Shown here: positions 14,601 to 22,427 of the stretch, in pieces | Layout: every line of letters begins with the position of its first letter | Numbering within the stretch: position 1 is the first letter of the stretch | Assembly: GCA_037447655.1 (NCBI GenBank) | Contig: JBBHKE010001269.1 | Coordinates: forward strand, 149,124-213,123 | Reading direction: 5' to 3' | Origin: Zygnema cylindricum | Taxonomy: Eukaryota; Streptophyta; Zygnematophyceae; Zygnematales; Zygnemataceae | Length of the DNA stretch: 64,000 nt | Made by a program: the position numbers and the translations under genes | The notes under the pieces: generated by a model | Database searches by the model: none | Told to the model about the DNA's origin: nothing | What the model saw: only the letters and a program-made list of their open reading frames with translations

Positions 14601-17080
14601 GTGACGGAATTAGCATACATAACTCTAATTACGATTCGCGGTGTAGTGTATAAATAGTAGCGTAATAATCCAGGTGGTCGAATAGGGTTAATCCGTCAAG
14701 GGTAAAGTACCACTTGTACCGCACATTTATATGATTGGTTGAGAGGTCAGTCAAGGACCTTTCTGAGTATGAAAATCAAGCATAGGATTAAAGGAAAATC
14801 AGCAGAACAGTTTGTATCATTTTTATCACTTGATTTAAAAGACACATTTTTTGTGGAATATCTTTTTGTCTGTATGCTAAATTGAATCAAAATTTCCCAA
14901 AGGCAAATGAAGTACATGAGAACTTGGCTAGGGCCAGGTTAGAGAATATAACTGCAGAGTGATTATAAGTCGTGTCAGGCTCGAGTTGCCTATTTGCCAG
15001 GTTAGGATAGCTTAGCTGTTAGATACTCAAGTATGGAGGATTTTGATCAACAGGACCAGCAAACAATTCACTACCATAGATGTTAAGTTGTTTTGTTTTT
15101 ATGTTGTTTTATGAGTTCTTAAGTTGTAGTTTTATCATCGCAGGGTGATAGTGAAACCTCCGTTCTCATGGTCGAACGCTGTCCCCGAACGTATATGGAA
15201 TCCTAAGGAGGAGGTCACACCCAAAATATACGTTTATGAACTGCCCGGATATTTCAATACTTGGCAAGTCCAGCAATCTTGGTATCTGGATTGGCAAGAG
15301 CAGATGTATTTTCTGGAGAGGATATTAACAAGCCACCACCGCACAGCTGATCCAAATGAGGCAGACTACTTCTACATACCCCTTATTCTAAGGTAATAAC
15401 CTCTTCTTTCTTTTAGATGGGTTTTTTTGATTTGAGCATCGATTTTGAGGGTTATTATTTACAAAAGAGGATAAATTTAAGGTAATACATCATATGCCTA
15501 TCGCCAGATTCTTGTCTATGATTAGCTTTCATTGATTTTTTGTATATGATTTTGTTGTTCTACACATGGACATCTGACAGATCTCGTGGAGGCAAATCGT
15601 ATGAAATTCTTGATTGGGCCACATCCTATGTGAAAGAACATTGGCCATACTGGAATGATTCCAACGGTTCAGATCACTTTGTGTTGACCAATGGGGATTG
15701 GGGAAATTGTGAGATTGGCGACTATGGAAATCGGGGATCTGTATTGGGAAATATGATGACCATTACATTATGGGGTCATACAAAAAACATGGTGATAAAA
15801 GATGAGGATCCGTGTTTCATAATTGGAAAGGATATAGTTATGCCTCCTGCTATGGCAGGCGATGTTTACGAACACGTCCCGTTTTTAAAGGAGGTCACAA
15901 ACGATGGAACAGAGGCCTCCCCTAGAGGACAGGACCAACGTAAAACTTTGCTCTATTTCAAGGGCTTTTCTGCTCTCTCAAGGCCCGAGTCACTAGATGA
16001 GGGTTTTAGTTGGAGTTTTGGTGTTCGACAAAAGATGTTTACTCTTTACGAGAATCGGGAGAATGAGACAGGAATTCGTATAGTAGGCACAGAGGGATGG
16101 GTGCAAGGATATTTGGATGCAATGGAAGAATCCATTTTTTGTTTAGCTCCTGCCGGATGGGGATGGGGCATGAGAGCCACACAAGCAGCCATGGTGGGGT
16201 GCATTCCTGTGGTGATACAGGTAAGCCAAATTGCTTTCTATTTGAAAAGACCCTTCTCAGTTTTTCATTTCCTTTTCTTCCCTTTGCTTTTCATCGTCTT
16301 AAAACATGATAATGTAAGAGAAATTGTTTTCTCTACAAGGAAATTTTTCCTTGTCTCTGTTTATCACATAATGAACCAAGGCAACTTCGAATTGTTTTGT
16401 CGTCTGGTTCTTTCATGACATTAGGGCAAAGGGACAGTTATGCAATTATATATACCTTCCTAATGTTTGAAATACGCTTTAGTAATACACTTGTTTCTTG
16501 AGGCAATTGTGAGGTTTTATGATGTAGAAAATCATCACTTTTGATGGAAAAACAATTGTCAAACTGTGAATTACAACTCTAGCTTGTGTGTTTTTCCATT
16601 TTTTTTGTTTTAGCAAAGAAACCATGTAACTGAGACGTTGTCTTTCCTCAAGGCAATGAAAAATACGAAACATAATGATTTGATATTTATACGCATTTGT
16701 GGTATGTGTGCCTTTTTTTCTTTTAGCCCAATGTGGTTCAAGCTTTGGAACATGACCTTCTCGATTGGGACGAGTTTAGCGTTATTCTCACTAAGGACGA
16801 TATTCCTCTCATTGGCGAGATACTGAGGGCCATCCCTCGGGATGTCGTAAGGAGAAAACAAAAAGCTTGTGCCGAAGTATGGACGAGATTCGTATGGTCG
16901 AGCTTCTCCGTCAACCCTCTCGAAAGGTATCCAGAAGAAATAAGGGACAAATGGGCACCCATTTTGGCGGAGAAAGATACATTTGAATCGTTGATGGACG
17001 CACTTGGAAGACGATTACAAAAGCAAGAAAAAAACCCATTCAAGTCAATTAGGAAAAAGAAGAAGGTAAACATTGGTTAA
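1997..17080 (+). CDS. three-module EGF-GT47 (exostosin-family) glycosyltransferase gene, about 14 exons
   Basis: Reconstructed exons: 1997-2685, 4072-4245, 5505-5750, 6061-6682, 7067-7800, 8025-8174, 8943-9116, 9585-9771, 9906-10521, 11538-12388, 12800-12961, 15144-15392, 15581-16220, 16727-17080, all with GT-AG borders. About 1,950 codons. The order is a type II anchor (residues about 25-46), then three units of Cys-rich EGF-like region plus exostosin domain. Exon phases recur in each unit, and corresponding exons have near-equal lengths (174/174/162; 246/187/249; 622/616/640), so the gene arose by internal tandem duplication. Single-module EGF + GT47 proteins are known in green plants; the Arabidopsis extensin arabinosyltransferase ExAD is the nearest type I can name. 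A Golgi role adding sugars to wall proteins or glycans is inferred. Oddities are an in-frame TAG (7112-7114) and a one-base phase mismatch between exons 7 and 8, so the locus may be a decaying allele or be misassembled. Confidence 0.8.
2873..3005. repeat. intron 1 tandem repeat, about 20-22 bp unit
   Basis: Six to seven imperfect copies of a unit of the form AAAGGTATCCTTTTTATC within intron 1. The rest of intron 1 (2686-4071) has no supported gene or RNA. Confidence 0.7.
4072..4245 (+). CDS. exon 2: module 1 second EGF-like domain
   Basis: Acceptor ACAG ends at 4071 and the GTAAGT donor is at 4246. The 174 nt complete the EGF repeat begun in exon 1 and add a further one (CLSNCSDHGDC, CRCHRGYFGADC). 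Phase 2 is kept on both sides. The exon has the same length as exon 7 and aligns with exon 11, its counterparts in modules 2 and 3. Confidence 0.8.
5505..5750 (+). CDS. exon 3: module 1 GT47 N-terminal part
   Basis: The exon begins after GCAG at 5504 and ends before GTAGGA at 5751. It encodes the exostosin entry motif PQIYVYELPGEFNTW and the block EEADYFYVPLILR, both repeated in exons 8 and 12. The flanking introns (4246-5504 and 5751-6060) show no other gene. Confidence 0.8.
6061..6682 (+). CDS. exon 4: module 1 GT47 catalytic core
   Basis: Encodes the centre of the exostosin domain, including GADHIFLAEREWAECG and the nucleotide-sugar-binding motif region FCLIPGGWNW ... TTEAASLGCIPVVIE. It starts after GGCAG at 6060 and ends before a GTCTGC donor at 6683 (GT but weak). 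Module 1 keeps Glu in TEAASLGC, whereas modules 2 and 3 have Gln at that position. Confidence 0.8.
7067..7800 (+). CDS. exon 5: end of module 1 GT47 fused to module 2 EGF region
   Basis: Opens with PGLVQPFEGDLLHW, matching the starts of exons 10 and 14, and continues through the GT47 C-terminal motif IWMHFVWSSPQYNPF. A Lys-rich linker (about residues 95-105) follows, then the next EGF/Cys-rich region (CQEGCVHGFC, SCACVAEC, VCFDEQRADG). Both halves lie in one exon, so the modules are fused in one protein. Codon 16 is TAG (7112-7114), where module 3 has GAG, and the frame is otherwise open. It is either a nonsense mutation or a sequencing error. Donor GTAAGT at 7801. Confidence 0.8.
8025..8174 (+). 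CDS. exon 6: module 2-specific Cys-rich exon
   Basis: 150 nt between ACAG at 8024 and GTACGT at 8175, phase 2 on both sides. It supplies Cys residues (CMWNHG, DSCSKMGDC, GCSMQ) that continue the EGF-like stretch. Modules 1 and 3 have no counterpart, so module 2 gained an exon or the others lost one. Confidence 0.62.
8497..8880. repeat. intronic decamer satellite (ACTCCATTTG-like)
   Basis: About 380 bp made almost entirely of imperfect copies of a roughly 10-bp unit, ACTCCATTTG and variants (ACTCCATTCA, TTCCATTTGA). It lies in the intron between exons 6 and 7, ending about 60 bp before the exon 7 acceptor. Open frames across it are low-complexity artefacts of the repeat. Confidence 0.85.
8943..9116 (+). 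CDS. exon 7: module 2 EGF-like domain
   Basis: The acceptor TGACAG at 8942 gives the only entry phase that keeps the frame open from exon 6. It encodes CFNNCSGHGKC and CKCDEGYFGIDC, then a short charged tail. Its length of 174 nt equals exon 2. Donor GTGTGT at 9117. Confidence 0.72.
9585..9771 (+). CDS. exon 8: module 2 GT47 N-terminal part (uncertain 5' join)
   Basis: Encodes PKIYVYDIPQYFNTW and EEAHFFFIPLIHR, homologous to exons 3 and 12. The obvious acceptor TTCAG (9584) makes the exon 187 nt, one base out of phase with exon 7 and about 60 nt shorter than its 246- and 249-nt homologues. A 59-nt candidate exon at 9443-9501 (AG before it, GTAAGT after it) would bring the total to exactly 246 nt and restore the phase, but it would read an in-frame TGA at 9447-9449. 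The splice structure here is unresolved. Confidence 0.65.
9906..10521 (+). CDS. exon 9: module 2 GT47 catalytic core
   Basis: Exostosin core with RDHIIVENGDWGACE and the motif FCLAPSGWGW ... TQAVILGCIPVIMQ. Acceptor TTCAG ends at 9905, and the GTGAGC donor is at 10522, phase 0. Open throughout. The next intron (10522-11537) starts with a GA-rich microsatellite near 10611 and shows no gene. Confidence 0.82.
11538..12388 (+). CDS. exon 10: end of module 2 GT47 fused to module 3 EGF region
   Basis: Begins PSVVQPFEGDLDW after GACAG, runs through the GT47 C-terminal motif IWTRFVWTSPSLNP, then a basic linker, then the module 3 Cys-rich block (CPAGCLDHGTC, SCACKLQC, LCFDENRHNG) and the start of the second EGF (CPLNCSGRGAC). 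The exon is open from end to end, which is the cleanest evidence that successive modules belong to one polypeptide. Donor GTAAGA at 12389, phase 2. Confidence 0.85.
12590..12663. repeat. CT-rich microsatellite in intron 10
   Basis: A run of TCTC and CCTCTCTC units within the intron between exons 10 and 11. The long open frame crossing it is an artefact of low complexity joined to part of exon 11. Confidence 0.8.
12800..12961 (+). CDS. exon 11: module 3 EGF-like domain
   Basis: Joined to exon 10 in phase 2, this gives a continuous EGF-like run (C-T-W-A-Y-N, CYNDCNGRGEC, CKCNKGFFGLDC). Acceptor TCAG at 12799 and donor GTAAGA at 12962. Homologous to exons 2 and 7. Confidence 0.8.
13790..13868. 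repeat. three 26-bp direct repeats in intron 11
   Basis: Three head-to-tail copies of a 26-bp unit beginning ACAGTTTACT and containing GCACGTGGCATGG, differing at one or two bases. Each copy contains the E/G-box core CACGTG. Function unknown. Confidence 0.75.
14151..14647. mobile_element. MITE-like element in intron 11
   Basis: Starts ACTACACCGCGAAT and ends with the reverse complement ATTCGCGGTGTAGT, followed or preceded by ACTCTAAT-type subterminal repeats. 497 bp, no coding potential. TA lies close to both ends (TTA on the left, GTA on the right), compatible with a TA-type duplication, but the exact TSD is not certain. It would be a non-autonomous DNA transposon inside the host gene's intron 12962-15143. 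Confidence 0.65.
15144..15392 (+). CDS. exon 12: module 3 GT47 N-terminal part
   Basis: Acceptor CGCAG at 15143 and donor GTAATA at 15393. Encodes PKIYVYELPGYFNTW and EADYFYIPLILR, matching exons 3 and 8. Length 249 nt. Confidence 0.82.
15581..16220 (+). CDS. exon 13: module 3 GT47 catalytic core
   Basis: Encodes SDHFVLTNGDWGNCEIG and FCLAPAGWGWG ... TQAAMVGCIPVVIQ, the conserved exostosin core. Acceptor GACAG ends at 15580 and donor GTAAGC is at 16221. Open throughout, and compared with exon 9 the conserved motifs are intact. Confidence 0.83.
16727..17080 (+). CDS. exon 14: module 3 GT47 C terminus and stop
   Basis: Starts PNVVQALEHDLLDW, keeps VWTRFVWSSFSVNP, and ends in a Lys/Arg-rich tail with TAA at 17078-17080. 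The tail corresponds to the inter-module linkers of exons 5 and 10, so the protein probably stops where a fourth module would begin. A potential donor (GTAAAC at 17066) just before the stop leaves open a further exon, but none was recognised downstream. Confidence 0.78.
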   Translation, partial: PNVVQALEHDLLDWDEFSVILTKDDIPLIGEILRAIPRDVVRRKQKACAEVWTRFVWSSFSVNPLERYPEEIRDKWAPILAEKDTFESLMDALGRRLQKQEKNPFKSIRKKKKVNIG

Positions 17081-18701
17081 TACAGGTTTCGTATCAAGGT
17101 CTTGTTTGTTCTTAATTGCTTATTTAATTAACTTTTAGAATGCAAAGTTACACGTTTGAATTTATGTAATTAACGTCAACAAGGCTCTTTTAGTACTGTA
17201 ATCCTTGCATGATCAATTCATTGATATTCCTCGGGACAATGGAGGCTTTTGGATAAAATAATGTATTTATTATGTGTTATATGCTTAATCACAAAGTGTG
17301 AATAAAACCCATCATTCATAATGAAATCCCAATATATTATCAACTTGGTGTGTAATGAAGATAGGTGTGGGACATTCCAAAAACCATGTCAAGGACAGAT
17401 AATTAAGAAGGTTTTTCCAATGTTTTTTGTCTGTGTTTGGAGTACTCTTTTGAAATCTTTTGAGAATTTGTAGTTTCCACAATCTCCACCTATCCCTCAC
17501 ACACGTAAATGTACCATAGCGATAAGTTTACAATGCTTGGATGTCAAAATCATTTTATGCTCAAGGTTAGTTACGCTTGTCACACTAAGAGTTGTTGTTT
17601 CATTGCTTTTGGTGATCTTTCTGTGCGTCCTCTTTCTTTCCTATTTCAATTGTAGTTCCACCGATGCCCAACGCTTTTGCCTGTGATCTTTATATCTAGG
17701 GTGTCGGATATCCTCTAAAACTCCTTTTGCCATCCATCGACCTTCGTGAAAAGGAATTTCGTTTGAAAAATATTAACGCAAATCGAACAGTAACAAAGCA
17801 CGAGCTTACAAATTTTGGAATTTAATACGTTTTTACAAATCTTAAATTTCGCCCGTGCGTTCGGATGCGATGTCCAAATTTTGTAATTTTTATAGTCTTG
17901 GACCATTCTCGTCGTTTGAACAAGAACCTACGTGGTACCAGTCGCAATAAACCACGCAGGAGATAGTTGCCTTGTTGGCAAGACCTTGATTGATAAGTGA
18001 TCAAAATATTAATAAACGTGTTCGTACGATTACTGGTAACGCCTGATGACGAGAGCCCTTTGATGAACATTAGTTCCGCGGCGCGACGCATAATTTGGTC
18101 ACGACAATTTGGTCGTGGACGTGGTACATGGTTCATGTTTCCCGTGTAATTCACTTTTGTTGGTTGCACAGAAAGATTAAATTTTGTCATGTAGGTTGTT
18201 GGTCAAAAGAAAGAGGCTCCCACAAAAGGTAAAATTTTGACAATCGGGGAGGGAGCAACCATAAGCCCGAAAACAATAACGTCAAGCATGTGAAGATCGA
18301 CCTTCTCGAAGAGAAATTGGGATGTCAATCTAACAAAATTAAGATACTTTGGAGAAAGGCTTCACAATCCTGTTGAATGACGTCAAACCTGTATGGTGAA
18401 AAGTCATCATGAAAAGAGGGGTTGAGCAAATATGCAAATGGCACGGGCCACGATACAGGATAAAATATCGCCTACAACAATGGGATGGATTCTCCTATTT
18501 GGCCTCTGACAACCACCATGTAAGACGTATTAACGATACCACGAAACGTAGGAATGTATCCACTAATAATAAAAAATCAGATGTTCAAAAATATATCGAA
18601 ACACCTAACGACAAACTCAAGTAGCAAGACAATGAGAAATGACCTTTGAAATGCACCAAGCGATCCGCAGAAGAGATAGGGTGGAGAAGCAAGCACCTTA
18701 A
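17081..18701. other. intergenic spacer between host gene and LINE
   Basis: AT-rich sequence with only short open frames. A 122-codon minus-strand frame (18190-17822) contains a peptide resembling an RT thumb motif (NLSVQPTK) but nothing else RT-like, so it was not called. The region just before 18702 is the truncated 5' edge of the LINE. Confidence 0.55.
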
Positions 18702-20744
18702 CCAAAGCAGCTCCAACCGGCTTTCCATGATTATTTCTCTCCTCATCAGTTTGGAGTGGCCACGAGAGGGGGTTGTGAGGCCGTGGTCCATGGGATTCAG
18801 GCTTTGTTGGATGTACATCCGGATTGGTTGGTCCTTCAAGTCGACGTTTCCAATGCATTTAATACGGTGGATCGGAACGTGATTTTTTCAGAGCTTATGG
18901 TGGCTCCATCTCCGATTGTCCAATTGTTCCCCTTTGTGAGGGCTTTCTATTCTTTGACAAGCAGCCTTTCCTTCTCGGCCGATGGTGATATTATTCCTCT
19001 CTCCTCTGCTACTGGCACTCGCCAAGGTGACCCTCTCGGCGGACCTTTGTTCGCCCTTGCCCATTACCAAGCCCTTCGTGCCTCCGCAGCCGCCTTCCCT
19101 TCTTGCCTTTTTCCTTCGGTCGCCGATGATACGCACATTATTGGGCCGAGAGAACAAGTCGTGTTGGCATATGATTTTTTCAGGGAACGTTTAGCCGAAC
19201 TCAACCTATCAGTTCAGCCGTCGAAGTGTGTTATTTGGTCTCCTCAGGATATTCCACTTTCGTTTACTACCCCTCCTGGTTTTCAAACCCCTTCTCCCTC
19301 CGATGGCATTCGTGTGCTAGGTTGCCCCCTTGGTTCAGATACTTTCGTGACCCAATTCCTTCATGATGCTCTGCAAACAGATCTAGCCCAAGTGGACGAC
19401 CTTCCTCACCTTCCCGATCCCCAAGTTGCTTTTGCTATGTTAACCAGGTGTTTTCCCCACCGCCCGTCTTACCTCACTCGTACTTCCCCTCCCACCTCGA
19501 CATTTCTCTCCTCTCTCTCGGCTTTTGACGATCGCCTCATGGACGTCCTCCACTCTCTGTTAGGTCGCGGGGCATTTGATCGCGAGTCTGGGCCATCGGC
19601 CCGCATTCAAGCATCCCTCCCTGTCTCTGCTGGGGGGTTGGGTCTATTATCGACCGCTCGTGTTGCTCCAGCTGCCTATTTGGGAAGTTGGTGTCTTATT
19701 GCCTCTACTCTTGTTTCCCGTTTCTTGGCTGGGGACACCCCCGTTCTAGCTACTGTTATCCCCCGGGTTTCAGACGGTGTGTTCGCCTTCCAGCGATCTC
19801 TATTGGATGCGTCACGTTCTCTTCCTCCCCATTCCCTTGTGGATGTGCCGATTTTCTCGACCCTTGTTACAAAATCTGTTGAGCGTGTCCAAGAATCGAT
19901 TTCCGATCGGGTTGTCGCCACCATTAAATCCGAGCTTCTCACGGCGCTTCCCTCCGATTCTTCTCGTGCCCGTCTTCTCTCTTGTGGTGGACCCGGTTCT
20001 GGGTCTTGGCTTTTTGCCACACCTATTTTGTCCACTCTCCGATTCTCACCAGCTCAGTTCACCACTGCCCTTCGGTTTCGCCTCGGCCTCCCCCATCCTC
20101 CTTTACTTGGCTCTCTTGTTTGTGCATGTGGTCGTGTCTTGGGGCCCGATGGTGTCCATTTGCTTCGTTGCTCCCATGGGGGAGATTTGATCCAGGCGCA
20201 CGACACTATTCGAGACACCGTTGCCACTATTGCTTCAGAAGGGGGCTTTTCTGTGCGTCGTGAGGTTTCTCATATTATTCCCTCGCGTCGGATCGATGTT
20301 GTTTTGCTTGATGGTGCCCGTCGCATTTTCGGTGATATTGTTCTGGCGAACCCTACTTCAGCTACAGTTGTTGGTCAGGCGGCTCGACATCTGGGGGTGG
20401 CGGCTCGTGATGCTGCTAAGGCGAAGGAGCGTGATTATGCCCACCGGGACCCTATGGATGACTTTATCCCGATGGCGGTCGAGATCTTTGGTTGTTTGGG
20501 TGTTGCACTGGACGAGTTTCTCCGTACTTGTGCTCGACGTGCTTTCGAGCGTCGAGGACCTGGGAGCCCTCCTCCTTCGGTCCTTACTTCTTTTTACCGT
20601 CAACGCTTATCTGTGGCTCTACAACGAGTGCAGGCTTCTATTCTCCTCCGATCGACTGTTGCGGTTATGGATCGTCGCCGTGCTCCGGAACTCCCTCAAC
20701 GTGCTCCTCCGGGCTGGGGGGACTTACGGGGTTGTTTTTCGTAG
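18702..20744 (+). CDS. 5'-truncated non-LTR (LINE) reverse transcriptase with C-terminal endonuclease-like domain
   Basis: Open for about 680 codons after a TAA at 18699-18701; the first ATG/GTG would be arbitrary because the frame starts inside the RT domain (HQFGVATRGGCEA). RT motifs in order are VDVSNAFNTVDR (A), GTRQGDPLGGPLFA (B), VADDTHI (C, catalytic DD) and LNLSVQPSKC (D). Near the C terminus lie CACGRVLGPDGVHLLRC, a zinc-knuckle-like C-x-C-x9-H-x3-C, and RRIDVVLLDG ... GDIVLANP, which looks like the PD-(D/E)XK-type endonuclease of early-branching non-LTR elements; that assignment is inference. The 5' truncation is typical of LINE insertion. Codon use is more GC-rich than its flanks, suggesting a recent arrival. 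Confidence 0.85.
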   Translation, partial: PKQLQPAFHDYFSPHQFGVATRGGCEAVVHGIQALLDVHPDWLVLQVDVSNAFNTVDRNVIFSELMVAPSPIVQLFPFVRAFYSLTSSLSFSADGDIIPLSSATGTRQGDPLGGPLFALAHYQALRASAAAFPSCLFPSVADDTHIIGPREQVVLAYDFFRERLAELNLSVQPSKCVIWSPQDIPLSFTTPPGFQTPSPSDGIRVLGCPLGSDTFVTQFLHDALQTDLAQVDDLPHLPDPQVAFAMLTRCFPHRPSYLTRTSPPTSTFLSSLSAFDDRLMDVLHSLLGRGAFDRESGPSARIQASLPVSAGGLGLLSTARVAPAAYLGSWCLIASTLVSRFLAGDTPVLATVIPRVSDGVFAFQRSLLDASRSLPPHSLVDVPIFSTLVTKSVERVQESISDRVVATIKSELLTALPSDSSRARLLSCGGPGSGSWLFATPILSTLRFSPAQFTTALRFRLGLPHPPLLGSLVCACGRVLGPDGVHLLRCSHGGDLIQAHDTIRDTVATIASEGGFSVRREVSHIIPSRRIDVVLLDGARRIFGDIVLANPTSATVVGQAARHLGVAARDAAKAKERDYAHRDPMDDFIPMAVEIFGCLGVALDEFLRTCARRAFERRGPGSPPPSVLTSFYRQRLSVALQRVQASILLRSTVAVMDRRRAPELPQRAPPGWGDLRGCFS

Positions 20745-21142
20745 ATATTTAATTGAGTTAGGGTTGGGGTTGGGGTTTGTATTTTTGTTTTTGTGAGTTG
20801 CCGTGCTTTTCATTTTGAGTTAGGGTGTTTTTATTTTCCTTGTTGTTGCTTCCTTTTTTTAGGGTGTGTTCTTGTCGCTCTTTTTGTTTTTTATTATTGT
20901 TGTTTTTGAGTGTTGGTCATGCCACCCCTTTTGTACCCCCAGACTCAGATGGTTTACCATCGTGCTTTTTAATTTATCCTGCAAGTTTTTTTTCAAGAGA
21001 GGAAGTCTTCAAAGGACCAGAGTAATGGATAGAAGGGGACAAACGACGGAACCTTGTGAATGAATCGCCCAAAGAACCTCAAAGAGAATATCGCGAAACA
21101 AAGTTGAATGGCTAAAATGCTCGACCTACCCGAGAAAGCTCA
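20745..21142. other. LINE 3' UTR and left flank of the retrotransposon nest
   Basis: T/G-rich sequence after the LINE stop, beginning with telomere-like GAGTTAGGGTTGGGG. No poly(A) tail or clear LINE 3' end was found. It ends at CCAA (21143-21146), the proposed target duplication of GyA. Confidence 0.5.
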
Positions 21143-21164
21143 CCAATGTCATGCCGCATGGTAT

Positions 21165-21300
21165 CGGCTGCACGCGGGCACGATGTTTTGCATGCGCGCA
21201 TGATATTTCGCACGCACACACGATATTGTGCACGCGCGCGCGATAATCGACGCGCGCGCACGATATCATGCACGCACGCACGATATTTTGGCACGCATGT
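21165..21300 (+). promoter_or_regulatory. CpG-dense array at the start of A1
   Basis: About seven imperfect units of around 20 bp with alternating GCACGCGCGCACGATAT-like sequence, in the first 150 bp of the repeat. The same kind of array occurs in 50100-50295, 56787-56870 and 62095-62230. Alternating purine-pyrimidine CG/CA runs are both CpG-rich and prone to Z-DNA. A regulatory role is inferred from position only. Confidence 0.5.
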
Positions 21301-21352
21301 ATGAGTTTCATTCGCACTTGCGATTTTGCGCTGGTTCACTTATTTGTGACGT

Positions 21353-21568
21353 GTACGGGATTCGCGTACACGTCTGATTTAATATGTACTAATTTCGTGC
21401 GTACTTTTGTTTCGTTTCATTTCGTAGGTACACGATTTTGGAGTACGATCATGGATTTCATTTGTACCTTGCGTTTCCTATGTACTTTCGGTTTCACCCG
21501 TACCTTTGATTTTGTTGGTACTTTTTCACTTCAAGTGGACTTTCGCGACGTACGAATGACATGTACGA
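21353..21568 (+). promoter_or_regulatory. cluster of GTAC sites in A1
   Basis: Twelve GTAC tetranucleotides in about 215 bp, where about one is expected by chance. GTAC is the core bound by plant SBP/SPL-domain factors and by the copper-response regulator of green algae. Whether it is bound here is unknown. Confidence 0.45.
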
Positions 21569-21642
21569 TCGACGTTTTGTTGGCGCTTTCTCATTGGTGC
21601 GCATTTAAGTCGTGAACCCACGTAGGTTCACTCACACACTTA

Positions 21643-22427
21643 GGCTGCGGCCCCATGTGGCTAAGTTCGGGTTTTTTTCTGTCGTTTTCCTTTATAACTT
21701 AGCGCCGTACTGCCTAAGTTGCGACCGTACGAAGAAATCGCAAATTTGTAAAGTACAATTTGCGTCATTCTTGAACTTAGGATGTACGAAATTTTGTCGT
21801 CTTGCGGTTTTTCGACCCACTGTCACGTCATTTTCAAGCTTATCATAAAACACATCGGCACTGTGTTTTAAGCTAAGCAAATCCGTCTACACCAATCTGA
21901 AAATATATTCCCACGTGTGAAAAGATTTTAGAAGTTTTGACGACGAAAAAAAGTACAGGGTTTGTTTGTTTTTGTCGGCTTGCATGTTGTACGGTTTTTT
22001 TTTTGCAGGGGTCTCGACGCTGCAGTGTCATTTCACGCAAAGTTGAAAAGTCTGCGAACGTGAAAAATCTGCGAAGTAATGGCGGCCTGACGGGAGAGGT
22101 TCACGTCAAGGCATTTTGCACAGCCACGGGCGCAAGGCTGTACGTCAACGATGTCTCGCAAAGACATGCGACATACCAAATCCGCAAATCGTTTCAAAAA
22201 TTACGATGTGTCTTGCGACGCTTCAAAAAGTTTCAAGAAAATATGGTGCGTCATCACAAATTGTACATGGTGACCGCAGTCACGGGCGTTGTCGACGTAT
22301 ACAATTGTCACAAACTTAAGTAATAATTTCGAATGAACACATAGAGACACTTGAAATCCGGGTCCGCCGGATCCGCGCTAAAATACAAAGTAAGTACGCT
22401 AAGTTACAACTACATGGGGCCGCAGCC
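21643..22427. mobile_element. PIF/Harbinger-like MITE inserted in A1
   Basis: 785 bp with perfect 16-bp terminal inverted repeats GGCTGCGGCCCCATGT, flanked by a 3-bp TTA duplication (21640-21642 and 22428-22430). The matching empty site with one TTA is present in A2 near 62571 (CACACTTAGATAGGG), so the boundaries are certain. The 3-bp TTA target is diagnostic of the PIF/Harbinger superfamily. No transposase is recognised; a 128-codon open frame (21937-22323) has no known domain. Confidence 0.88.

Noticed and set aside
1997-17080. Three separate tandem exostosin genes
   Set aside because: Modules 2 and 3 have no membrane anchor or start region, and exons 5 and 10 encode both the end of one module and the start of the next in one frame.
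17822-18190. Minus-strand frame with an RT-like peptide (NLSVQPTK)
   Set aside because: No other RT motif is present around it; one short peptide match is not enough.
21937-22323. 128-codon frame inside the MITE as a transposase
   Set aside because: No DDE motif or recognisable Harbinger domain; too short. Probably chance.
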